Source: Ruminococcaceae bacterium OttesenSCG-928-O06
GTDB lineage: Bacteria > Bacillota > Clostridia > Oscillospirales > Ruminococcaceae
Direction of reading: 5' to 3'
DNA length: 64,000 nucleotides
Assembly: GCA_030265505.1 (NCBI GenBank)
Contig: JAJDGD010000003.1
Span: forward strand, 1-64,000
The position numbers and the translations under genes are program-made. Below, one piece after another: positions 48,898 through 57,091 of this stretch (position 1 is its first letter; each line of letters opens with the position of its first letter). The notes beneath the pieces were generated by a model that ran no database searches, was not told the DNA's origin, and saw nothing but the letters and a program-made list of their open reading frames with translations.

Positions 48898-50102
48898 CAG
48901 AATATCCTTTTCTGGCCGCGTGCTTCCAGCGCCTTCAGGGCGGCGGCGGGGTCGCGCATCTTGGCAAGGAAAATCATGGCTGCGATGATGTAGGGCTTGT
49001 AGCCGGCCTCTTTGTACAGCGGCAGGCGGTAGCGGTCAAACACGGTGTCGGCCACCTCGCCCGCGTCGCAGGAAACACCGGTGATATCTGCCGGCAGGCA
49101 GTGCATGTACAGCGCCTTGCCCGCACGGGTGCTGGCCATCAGTTCCTCGGTGGCCTCCCAGTCCTTGTGGTTTGCGTTTTGTGCCAAAAGCTCTTTTTCC
49201 AGCGCATCAATCCCGTCGAAGTTGCCCTCGCCGTACAGGTTTGTGCGTTTTTCCATGGCGGCAAAGGGGGCCCAGCTTTTGGGGTACACAATGTCTGCGC
49301 CGGCAAAGGCCTGGGCCATGCTGTTGGTTTTCACAAAGCTGCCGCCGCTGGCTGCCGCCTGCTTTTGGGCCACGGCCTCCACCTCGGGCATTACTTCGTA
49401 GCCTTCGGGGTGGGCCAACACAACTTCCATGCCAAAGCGGGTGGCCAGGCCAATAATGCCTTGGGGCACGCTGAGGGGCTTGCCGTAGCTGGGGCTGTAG
49501 GCCCAGGTCATGGCCAGCTTTTTGCCCTTCAGGTTTTCCACCCCGCCAAATTCATGGATGATATGGTCCATATCGGCCATGCTTTGGGTGGGGTGGTCGA
49601 TGTCGCACTGCAGGTTCACCAGGGTGGGGCGCTGTTCCAGGTTGCCCTCGTCGTAGCCGGCCTGCACGGCGGCGGCTACCTCGCGCATGTAGGCGTTGCC
49701 CTTACCAATGTACATGTCGTCGCGTATGCCAATAACGTCCGCCATGAAGCTGATCATATTGGCGGTCTCGCGCACGGTCTCGCCGTGGGCTATCTGGCTT
49801 TTGCCCTCGTCCAAATCCTGCACCGTAAGGCCCAGCAAATTGCAGGCCGAAGCATAGGAAAAGCGTGTACGGGTGGAGTTGTCGCGGAACAGGGAGACAC
49901 CGAGGCCGGAGTCGAACACTTTGGGGGAGACGCCCCGCACACGCAAATCGCGCAGTGCGTCGGCCACGGCAAAGGTGGCGGCAATCTCGTCGTCGGTCTT
50001 CTCCCAGGTAAGCAAAAAGTCGTTTTCAAACATGTCGGCCGTTTTCAGGCCCTCCAGTTTCTTTACAAGCGCGTCAAAGTTGCTCATTTTCATTTCCTCC
50101 AC
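48897..50102 (-). CDS. ygeW: Knotted carbamoyltransferase YgeW
   Basis: FLLTWEKTDDEIAATFAVADALRDLRVRGVSPKVFDSGLGVSLFRDNSTRTRFSYASACNLLGLTVQDLDEGKSQIAHGETVRETANMISFMADVIGIRDDMYIGKG. Confidence 0.93.
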   Translation of the reverse strand: MEEMKMSNFDALVKKLEGLKTADMFENDFLLTWEKTDDEIAATFAVADALRDLRVRGVSPKVFDSGLGVSLFRDNSTRTRFSYASACNLLGLTVQDLDEGKSQIAHGETVRETANMISFMADVIGIRDDMYIGKGNAYMREVAAAVQAGYDEGNLEQRPTLVNLQCDIDHPTQSMADMDHIIHEFGGVENLKGKKLAMTWAYSPSYGKPLSVPQGIIGLATRFGMEVVLAHPEGYEVMPEVEAVAQKQAAASGGSFVKTNSMAQAFAGADIVYPKSWAPFAAMEKRTNLYGEGNFDGIDALEKELLAQNANHKDWEATEELMASTRAGKALYMHCLPADITGVSCDAGEVADTVFDRYRLPLYKEAGYKPYIIAAMIFLAKMRDPAAALKALEARGQKRIF

Positions 50103-50142
50103 AGTTTTTTTGGCTGTTCATGGCGTTACAGGGGGTATGCAG

Positions 50143-51462
50143 TTACGCATTTTGTTCCACATACAGTGTGGGAAGTGCGGCAAATACGGCGGCACAGCGT
50201 ACCAAATCGCTTTTCCAGGTAATCTCGTTGGGGGCGTGGGCCTGGGCCTCGGCGCCGGGGCCAAAGCCGATGCAGGGGATGCCGTTGCGCCCCATGATGG
50301 ACACGCCGTTGGTGGAGAAGGTCCATTTGTCCGTCAGCGGGCGGGCGCTGCGCATTTCCATCTGGCTGTCGGGGCCAAGGCGCGCTTCGCCATACAAGCC
50401 CTTGTATGCAGCCTCCATCGCCTTGGTGGCCTTGTGGTCTTCGGGAATAACCCAGGTGGGGAAGTAGCACTCGATGGGGTATACACACCCGGTGTAGGAC
50501 GGACGGTCGTACTCGTACATGCTCACCTTTACGTCGTCTTTATACTTTTGCACGGCGGGCAGTGCGCGAATTTCCTCCAGGCAGCTCTCCCAGGTTTCCC
50601 CGGCGGTCATGCGGCGGTCCAGCGAAAAGGCGCAGCTGTCGGCCACGGCGCAGCGCGAGGGGGAGGTGAAGAAAATCTCGCTGGCGGTAATGGTGCCCCG
50701 GCCCAAAAAGCGCGCTTCCTTCCACTCGGGGTTGTATGTTTCGCTAAGCATCTTTACCAGGCCCTTGATGGGGGTGGCTTCTTTGTCGTCGTTCTCGTTC
50801 AAAGCGCGCACGTCCAGCAAAATCTCCGCTGCCTTGTAAATGGCGTTGTCCCCGCGCTCGGGTGCGCTGCCGTGGCAGCTTACGCCCTGCACATCCACGC
50901 GTATCTCCATGCGGCCGCGCTGGCCGCGGTAAATGCCGCCGTCGGTGGGCTCGTTGATGACCACGAACTCCGGCCGCACCTTGTCCTCGTTGATGATGTA
51001 CTGCCAGCACAGGCCGTCGCAGTCTTCCTCCTGCACGGTGGCGGTAACCAGCACGGTGTACTTGTCGTTTAACAGGCCCAGGTCCTTCATGATCTTGGCC
51101 CCGTACACGGCGGAGACGATGCCGCCCTCTTGGTCGGAGGTGCCGCGCCCGCCGATCTCGTCCTCGTTTTCATAGCCCTCGTAGGGGTCGAAGGTCCAGT
51201 TGTCGGGGTTGCCCACGCCCACGGTGTCTATGTGGCCGTCAAAGGCAATCAGGGTTTTGCCGCTGCCCATGTAGCCCAGCAGGTTGCCCATGGGGTCTAT
51301 CTCCACTTTGTCAAAGCCCAGGCGGCGCATCTCCTCGGCGGCACGGTCTATCTTGGCCTTTTCGTTGCAGCTTTCGCCGGGGTGGCGCACCATGTCGCGC
51401 AAAAAGCGGGTCATGTCCGCCTTATAGCCCTCTGCCGCCTGCTTGATCTTCTCGAAATCCAT
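50143..51462 (-). CDS. ygeY: YgeY-family M20 metallohydrolase (selenium-metabolism linked)
   Basis: [96 protein letters not shown]. Confidence 0.92.
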   Translation of the reverse strand: MDFEKIKQAAEGYKADMTRFLRDMVRHPGESCNEKAKIDRAAEEMRRLGFDKVEIDPMGNLLGYMGSGKTLIAFDGHIDTVGVGNPDNWTFDPYEGYENEDEIGGRGTSDQEGGIVSAVYGAKIMKDLGLLNDKYTVLVTATVQEEDCDGLCWQYIINEDKVRPEFVVINEPTDGGIYRGQRGRMEIRVDVQGVSCHGSAPERGDNAIYKAAEILLDVRALNENDDKEATPIKGLVKMLSETYNPEWKEARFLGRGTITASEIFFTSPSRCAVADSCAFSLDRRMTAGETWESCLEEIRALPAVQKYKDDVKVSMYEYDRPSYTGCVYPIECYFPTWVIPEDHKATKAMEAAYKGLYGEARLGPDSQMEMRSARPLTDKWTFSTNGVSIMGRNGIPCIGFGPGAEAQAHAPNEITWKSDLVRCAAVFAALPTLYVEQNA

Positions 51463-51557
51463 TGTTGGCACCTTTGTCCTTTCATTTTTGCATCCTGTGT
51501 TCGGCTGAATTGTTTTGTTGTGGGAAAGGCCAAGCCCGCAAGGTTTGGCCGCCCAGC

Positions 51558-52790
51558 TTATCGGTGATGTACGGTGGGGGTGGGGTAGTCTCCGTCCCAT
51601 ACCACTCGGCGGAACCAGTCCGGGTCGGTGTTGCCCTCGGTGCTGAACAAAAGCACCTGGCTGTGGCTGTCCAGTTCCAGTGCAGCGCGGAAGTCTGCAT
51701 ACTCGGGGTTTGTCAGCACCTCAAACAGGCACCCGGCCCCGGCGGCGCCGCTTTCGCCCGAGATAATCGTGGGGTCGCCCTTCAGCGGCACGGCCAAAAT
51801 GCGCATGGCGCGGGCGGCGGCATAGTCCGGCAAAGAAACGAAGAACGAGGCGTGGTTGCGCAAAATCTCCCAGCTGATGGTATTTGCCTCGCCGCAGGCC
51901 AGCCCCGCCATGATGGTGGACAAGTCGCCCCCCACGTCTACGGTGGTGCCGTCGCCCAAAACGGCGCTGCGGTACAAGCAGTCGGCGGCGCTGGCCTCCA
52001 CTATGGTGATGATGGGCGGGTCCTCGCGGTACAGGTTTGTGAAAAAACCGGTAACGGCGCCGGCCAGGCTGCCTACCCCCGCCTGTATAAAAATGTGGGT
52101 GGGGCGCCGGCGGCCCAGGGCCTTCATCTGGTAGTCCGCCTCGCTGGCCATGGTGCCGTATCCCTGCATCACCCATCCGGGAATCTCCTCGTACCCCTCC
52201 CAGGCGGTGTCCTGAATCACCACGCTGTTCGGCGTTTTGGCACTTTCGGCGGTGGCCAGGCGCACGGCATCATCGTAGTTCATCTCCACAATGCTGGCCT
52301 CGGCCCCCTCCTTGCGGATGTTTTCGAGGCGGGTCTCTGACGAGCCCTTGGGCATGTACACCACGCTTTTCTGGCCTATCTGGTTTGCGGCCCAGGCCAC
52401 CCCGCGGCCGTGGTTGCCGTCGGTGGCGGTAAAGAAGGTGTAATCCCCCAGTTCCTGCCGCACGTCGGGCGAGGTAAGCTCGTGGTAGTCAAGCTGAGAG
52501 ATGTCCCGCCCGGTTTGCTGCGAGATAAATTTTGCCATGGCGTAGCTGCCGCCCAATACCTTAAAAGCATTCAGCCCAAAGCGAAAGCTCTCGTCCTTCA
52601 CATAAATGCCGCCCACACCAAAAAACTTGGCCAAGTGGGGCAGGGAGGACAGCGGCGTGGGCTGGTATTGCGGGAAGCTTTGGTGGAAGCTGCGCACTTT
52701 TTTTACCTGCTGCGGGGTCATCAGCGCCAGCTGTGCCGCGTCGTCACTTTTGGGGATGTGATTGGGGACCCATTTCATTTCCGGTTTCAT
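51558..52790 (-). CDS. ygeX: Diaminopropionate ammonia-lyase
   Basis: [27 protein letters not shown]...[30 protein letters not shown]...[18 protein letters not shown]. Confidence 0.93.
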   Translation of the reverse strand: MKPEMKWVPNHIPKSDDAAQLALMTPQQVKKVRSFHQSFPQYQPTPLSSLPHLAKFFGVGGIYVKDESFRFGLNAFKVLGGSYAMAKFISQQTGRDISQLDYHELTSPDVRQELGDYTFFTATDGNHGRGVAWAANQIGQKSVVYMPKGSSETRLENIRKEGAEASIVEMNYDDAVRLATAESAKTPNSVVIQDTAWEGYEEIPGWVMQGYGTMASEADYQMKALGRRRPTHIFIQAGVGSLAGAVTGFFTNLYREDPPIITIVEASAADCLYRSAVLGDGTTVDVGGDLSTIMAGLACGEANTISWEILRNHASFFVSLPDYAAARAMRILAVPLKGDPTIISGESGAAGAGCLFEVLTNPEYADFRAALELDSHSQVLLFSTEGNTDPDWFRRVVWDGDYPTPTVHHR

Positions 52791-52810
52791 GCCCTCTCCT
52801 TTTTGCGCGT

Positions 52811-53443
52811 TCAAGCGTCCATATAGTTGTACAAAGTGTATTTGGATATGCCATAGTGCTTCGAGACCTTGTCCCCGGCCTTTTTCACAAGGAAGGCGCC
52901 GCGTTCACTTAAATACTGGATGGCGCGGGTCTTGTCCTCTTTGTTCATCATGGCCACGGGCTTGCCAATGAAGGCGTCTGCCTCTTCGATCAAGATATCC
53001 AGCAAATCGGACACGTTGGTGGTGATGGCGCCGATGCTGGCTTCGTCCTGGGGCTTTTCCACGCTGACGGTGGAGTCGATGGCACGCTGGGCCATGATGA
53101 GGTCGGTAATGTCGTAGTTGATGCCGAACAAGCCGATGGGGCGGCCTTTTTCGTCCTTGATGAAGATGGAGCTGGACTTGATCATGCGGCCTTCCTTGGT
53201 GCGGGCCAAATAGCAGTATTCGTCCTGCACTTTGGCGTCGTCGCCGCTCAAAGCATCCAGCACCCGTTCAGACGCACCGTCCCCAATGTGCCGTCCGGTC
53301 ACCTCGCCGTTTTCTATGGCGATGATGGAGCTTTCCACGTCACCGGTCAAATCGTGGATGGTCACTTCGCAATGCTCGCCAAACAGGGCGGCAATGCCTT
53401 TTGCTAACCGCTCCAACAGCGGCTTTTGTTCCTGTATCGTCAA
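52811..53443 (-). CDS. YheO/DauR-type PAS domain plus HTH transcriptional regulator
   Basis: TTG start with aaaggag SD; LLERLAKGIAALFGEHCEVTIHDLTGDVESSIIAIENGEVTGRHIGDG... C-terminal HTH LSERGAFLVKKAGDKVSKHYGISKYTLYNYMD. Confidence 0.88.
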   Translation of the reverse strand: MTIQEQKPLLERLAKGIAALFGEHCEVTIHDLTGDVESSIIAIENGEVTGRHIGDGASERVLDALSGDDAKVQDEYCYLARTKEGRMIKSSSIFIKDEKGRPIGLFGINYDITDLIMAQRAIDSTVSVEKPQDEASIGAITTNVSDLLDILIEEADAFIGKPVAMMNKEDKTRAIQYLSERGAFLVKKAGDKVSKHYGISKYTLYNYMDA

Positions 53444-53479
53444 AGGCGGTCACTCCTTTCCATGGGTTGTCCTAGCTTC

Positions 53480-53507
53480 AATATAACACAAATATACCCG
53501 TTTTCAA
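53480..53507 (-). promoter_or_regulatory. Candidate sigma-A promoter of the purine operon
   Basis: On the minus strand: TTGAAA-N16-TATATT, upstream of the YheO-type regulator. Confidence 0.5.
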
Positions 53508-53553
53508 CAAAAATTTAGCAATGCAAAAAAATATTTAGCTTTCTCACAAAAAA

Positions 53554-53640
53554 GAGAGGCCCCGTATGGGCAAAATGCCGGAGCAGGCCCCGTTTTGGGG
53601 CTTGCTCCGGCAAGGGTTGCGGTGGGTTATGGGGCCTCTT
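53554..53640 (-). terminator. Nested double hairpin terminator downstream of mocA
   Basis: Inner stem gccggagcaggcccc/ggggcttgctccggc (one wobble); outer stem agaggcccc/ggggcctct; minus-strand reading ends CTCTCTTTTTTGTG. Confidence 0.75.
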
Positions 53641-54241
53641 TTTCCAGCAGAGAGAGGTCCTGCAGTGTATCGATGTCCAACAATGGGCGGGGGCTGGGCA
53701 GTTCCACGGCATCTACGGCTGCGGGGTGGCGCCGGCGTATGCTGCGGGCGTTTTGCCCGGCGGGAATGGCCAGCAGCTGTGGGCGGAAGGCACGGGAAAA
53801 TAAAGCCGGGCTGCCCGGCGTGCCCTTATGTGCCGGCACGGTGATGCGGCCGGGTGCGCGGCGGGCCAAAAGCTGCAACAGGGTTTCCTCGTCCAGCAGG
53901 GGTTGGTCGCATGGGAGGAACATATAATACTCCGCCGCGGAGGCCTCGGTGCCCAGGCGCACGCTTTCCCGCTGGCCCAGGTGGGGGTTGGGGTTGTGGA
54001 TGGGAACGGCGCGAAAGCCCTTTGCCAGGGCGCCTACCTCGGGCCGGGCCCACACAAAAAATACCCGGGAAAACTGCGGCATGCCGCACACAAGGGCAAG
54101 GGTGTGTTGTGCAAGGGGAATGCCCTTTACAGGGGCAAGCAATTTGTCCTGCGGGCCAAACCGGCGGGAAAAGCCCGACGCCAGCAGGACGGCATCCACG
54201 GTACCCGGGGCGGCCCCGCCAAGGGCGGAAGGGCCCGTCAC
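53627..54241 (-). CDS. mocA: MocA-like molybdenum cofactor nucleotidyltransferase (NTP transferase)
   Basis: VDAVLLASGFSRRFGPQDKLLAPVKGIPLAQHTL...YMFLPCDQPLLDEETL. Confidence 0.82.
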   Translation of the reverse strand: MTGPSALGGAAPGTVDAVLLASGFSRRFGPQDKLLAPVKGIPLAQHTLALVCGMPQFSRVFFVWARPEVGALAKGFRAVPIHNPNPHLGQRESVRLGTEASAAEYYMFLPCDQPLLDEETLLQLLARRAPGRITVPAHKGTPGSPALFSRAFRPQLLAIPAGQNARSIRRRHPAAVDAVELPSPRPLLDIDTLQDLSLLEKEAP

Positions 54242-55041
54242 TGCTTTCTCCGCAGCTGGTGCTTTAGGGTAAGGTAGGCCTCCAGCACGCCGCCGGCCAC
54301 GCAGCGCGCCGCGCTGGAAAGCAGCTGCACGTCCGCGCTAAGGTTCGGGTCCAGCTCGGCCACAGGCATGCCCTGGGGCACACAAAGGCCCGGGTGCAGC
54401 AGGCCACGCAGCACCCCGTCGAAGGGGGCGGTGACAAACTGTTGTTCAATCAGCAACACGGCCTCGCCTGTGTGGGCAACGTCGCCCATGCGCTTGATGG
54501 CCCGCAAGGTGCCCGCAAACGGCGCCGCGATGTACGAAGGCTGGCCGCCTGGCAAGGCATACGGCTTGCCGGGGACAATTTCCTGCCCGGCGTAGTACAC
54601 GCGGCCCTGCACCTGGCCGCAGCGGGTGTCCACCACGGCGCCTACAGGGGCGGCGGGGGCGGGCCCTGCCGCAAGCGCAATGGTAATGGGGGCCATGCCG
54701 GTGTGGGTAAGCCGGCCGGGCACATCGCCGGTGGCATCCACCACCGCGCGCGGGCGCAGGCGGGCAATGCTTTCCCCTTCGGCATCCACCAGCAGGGGAA
54801 TGGCCCCCTCTTTGTGGCAGGCCTTTATCTCGGCGTCTGCCTCCACGCGGCGGCAAAGCACATCCTCCACCTGGGCCTGCCCGGTGTAGGCGGCCTGGCA
54901 CAAGGCCACGGTACGCCGCAGGGCGGTGGGCCAAGGGCGTTCCAGCACCAGCACGGGGATTCCCGCGCGGAAAAACTTCTGCGCCGTGGCGGTGGCAACT
55001 TCGCCCCCGCCGCGCACAATTACCAGGTTGGCCTGTGCCAT
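54238..55041 (-). CDS. yqeB: YqeB/EF2563-type selenium-dependent molybdenum hydroxylase system protein
   Basis: MAQANLVIVRGGGEVATATAQKFFRAGIPVLVLERPWPTALRRTVALCQAAYTGQAQVEDVLCRRVEA; overlaps mocA. Confidence 0.88.
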   Translation of the reverse strand: MAQANLVIVRGGGEVATATAQKFFRAGIPVLVLERPWPTALRRTVALCQAAYTGQAQVEDVLCRRVEADAEIKACHKEGAIPLLVDAEGESIARLRPRAVVDATGDVPGRLTHTGMAPITIALAAGPAPAAPVGAVVDTRCGQVQGRVYYAGQEIVPGKPYALPGGQPSYIAAPFAGTLRAIKRMGDVAHTGEAVLLIEQQFVTAPFDGVLRGLLHPGLCVPQGMPVAELDPNLSADVQLLSSAARCVAGGVLEAYLTLKHQLRRKQ

Positions 55042-55192
55042 AGGCGCCCCTTTCCCACGGGCCCGGTTTTTCCGCCCGTTTGTTTTGCTTGTGTGTTCAG
55101 TATAGCAGATGCATACAGGCCAAAACAAGACACAAACAAAACCGCCAAGCCCATGGCGGCCCGGCGGGAAATGCAGGATATAGGCGCGGGCA

Positions 55193-55942
55193 CTAGGCAC
55201 CGCCTTGGTCCCGGAATTTGCGCCCCGGGGTGTAGTATTGTTCCAGCGAAGTACGGCTCCACCCGATGATGTCGCTGGCGGCATCGGCGGCGCCGGCGGC
55301 ATCTCGCTCCTCAATGCGCCGCACAAGGGCCCACAGCAGCGCCAGGCGCTCCTTTTTTACACCCTGGCGGTACAAAGCCTCCAGCAGGGGAATGTACACC
55401 CCCGCAAAGCCCGTCATCATCAGCGGGTGTACCAGGTTGTGCGAGGCCAGCGTAAGCAGATGCATGAATTCAAAGGTAAGCTCGGCCATGGTATGGGGCT
55501 CTTCGCATTCCTCCAGGCGCTGCAGCTGGGTTTTCAGGGCGTCCAGCTCTTGTGGGGTGTGGTTTTCGGCGGCCAGCATGGCGATGTCCCGCTCCAGGCA
55601 GTTGCGCACATGGTTGATGGAATCCAGCATCTCAGGGTCGAACATCCCGCCGCTGTACTGCAAAATGGAAAGCAGGGTGTCCAGCGTGCCCTTGTTCTTA
55701 TAATCGGCCACAAACACGCCCTTGCGGGGTACCACGTCTAAAAAGCCCTTGGCGGCAAGCTCGCTTATGCCGCCGTTGATAACCGCCCGGCTCACCTTCA
55801 TCTGCTGGGCCAGCTCCCGCTCTGTGGGCAGCTTTTCCCCCACGGCCAGCCGGCCGGACAAGATGCAGGTTTCCATCTCCCGCACAAACAAATCTTTCAG
55901 GGACACACTGCCAAGCTCGCGAAACTCCACACGCAACACCAC
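55193..55942 (-). CDS. GntR (FadR-subfamily) transcriptional regulator
   Basis: LKDLFVREMETCILSGRLAVGEKLPTERELAQQMKVSRAVINGGISELAAKGFLDVVPRKGVFVADY plus all-helical FCD-type C-terminus; GTG start at 55942 or 55939 likely. Confidence 0.88.
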   Translation of the reverse strand: MVLRVEFRELGSVSLKDLFVREMETCILSGRLAVGEKLPTERELAQQMKVSRAVINGGISELAAKGFLDVVPRKGVFVADYKNKGTLDTLLSILQYSGGMFDPEMLDSINHVRNCLERDIAMLAAENHTPQELDALKTQLQRLEECEEPHTMAELTFEFMHLLTLASHNLVHPLMMTGFAGVYIPLLEALYRQGVKKERLALLWALVRRIEERDAAGAADAASDIIGWSRTSLEQYYTPGRKFRDQGGA

Positions 55943-55945
55943 CTT

Positions 55946-56066
55946 TGGTTGTACCACAAATATAAATGCAGTATAACAAAAAAATATACGAATTGCAAGC
56001 AAATAATATATATTGACAAGGCAGATAGAATAAGATATGATGGAAAAAGAATCTATGGTACAACCA
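55946..56066. promoter_or_regulatory. Divergent promoter region with two TGGTN3ACCA operator-like sites
   Basis: TGGTTGTACCA 55946-55956 and TGGTACAACCA 56056-56066 (inverted copies); minus promoter TTGCAA-N17-TATACT (55970-55998); plus promoter TTGACA-N17-TATGAT (56013-56041). Confidence 0.6.
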
Positions 56067-56073
56067 AGGAAAA

Positions 56074-56099
56074 TGCCCGAAGGCCGAAGCCCCCGGGCA
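56074..56099 (-). terminator. Terminator-like hairpin after the crotonase gene
   Basis: Minus strand tgcccgggggcttcggccttcgggca followed by ttttcc. Confidence 0.55.
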
Positions 56100-56114
56100 A
56101 TGGATAGGTAGGTG

Positions 56115-56915
56115 TTACTTTCCCTGGAAATTGGGTTCGCGCTTTTCCACAAAGGCAGCCAGCCCCTCGCGGAAGTCCTCGGACCCACCGCAAATGGCCA
56201 GGGTCTCCAGCTCACAATTGTTCAGGTAGTCCTCATAATCGCGGAAGTTGGCGTAGAAGTTCTGCTTTTTGATATTCTCGTAGCTAAGCAGCGGCCCCTT
56301 GGCGAGTTTTGCGGCAAACTCCATCACGTTCTGCGCCAGCTCCTCGGGCGGGTACACGGCGTACACCAGGCCCAGCGTTTTGGCTTCGTCGGCCTTTACG
56401 GGGCGGGCGGTAACACACAGTTCCAGTGCCTTTTGGCTGCCCAAAATGCGGCTTAGCAAGAAGGAACCGCCGGTGTCCGGCACAAGGCCCACCCCCGCGA
56501 AGGACTGGATGAACCGCGCTTTTTCCGAAGCAAACACAAAATCTGCCGAGAGGGCAAGGTTGGTGCCGGCGCCGGCCGCAACGCCGCCCACGCAGGAGAT
56601 TACCAGCTTTTTCATCTTCTTTATAGTAAGGGTAAGCTGCCCCACCAAAATAGAAAGCTCGCTTTTGCCGCCGCCCAGTTGCTCGCCACTTTGCAGCTTT
56701 TTGTACATAAAGGTAATGTCGCCCCCGGCGGAAAACGCCTTGCCGCTGTGGGCCAGCAGCACCACCTTCACCGCGGGGTCCTCATCACACTGGTTCAGGT
56801 GATACAGCACCTCTGTGGCCATAGTCACATCCAGGGCGTTCAGGTTGGCCTCATAGGTCATGGTGATGACGCCAATGCCGTTCTGGTTCTCAAATGTAGT
56901 TTTTTGTAGCTCCAC
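56115..56915 (-). CDS. Enoyl-CoA hydratase/isomerase (crotonase) family protein
   Basis: GVITMTYEANLNALDVTMATEVLYHLNQCDEDPAVKVVLLAHSGKAFSAGGDITFMY...GVAAGAGTNLALSADFVFASEKARFIQSFAGVGLVPDTGGSFLLSR. Confidence 0.92.
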   Translation of the reverse strand: MELQKTTFENQNGIGVITMTYEANLNALDVTMATEVLYHLNQCDEDPAVKVVLLAHSGKAFSAGGDITFMYKKLQSGEQLGGGKSELSILVGQLTLTIKKMKKLVISCVGGVAAGAGTNLALSADFVFASEKARFIQSFAGVGLVPDTGGSFLLSRILGSQKALELCVTARPVKADEAKTLGLVYAVYPPEELAQNVMEFAAKLAKGPLLSYENIKKQNFYANFRDYEDYLNNCELETLAICGGSEDFREGLAAFVEKREPNFQGK

Positions 56916-57091
56916 CTACGCATCCTCCTTGTTGATTGGTGGGCCCAAACGGGCCTATGAGGTATTATACCATATTTTGCGCGGGATGCATCAAAAAGTT
57001 CTGTACAGGTTGCCCATTGGCCTGCTTTTTATTATGATAGAAGATAGAACGGCAGAAAAGGCCCCGCCCAACCACAATTAGGAGGAAGAGT

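Noticed and set aside
56073-56111. 12-codon micro-ORF ATGCCCGAAGGC...TAG after the plus-strand promoter
   Set aside because: SD spacing is too short and the sequence is better explained as the crotonase terminator hairpin
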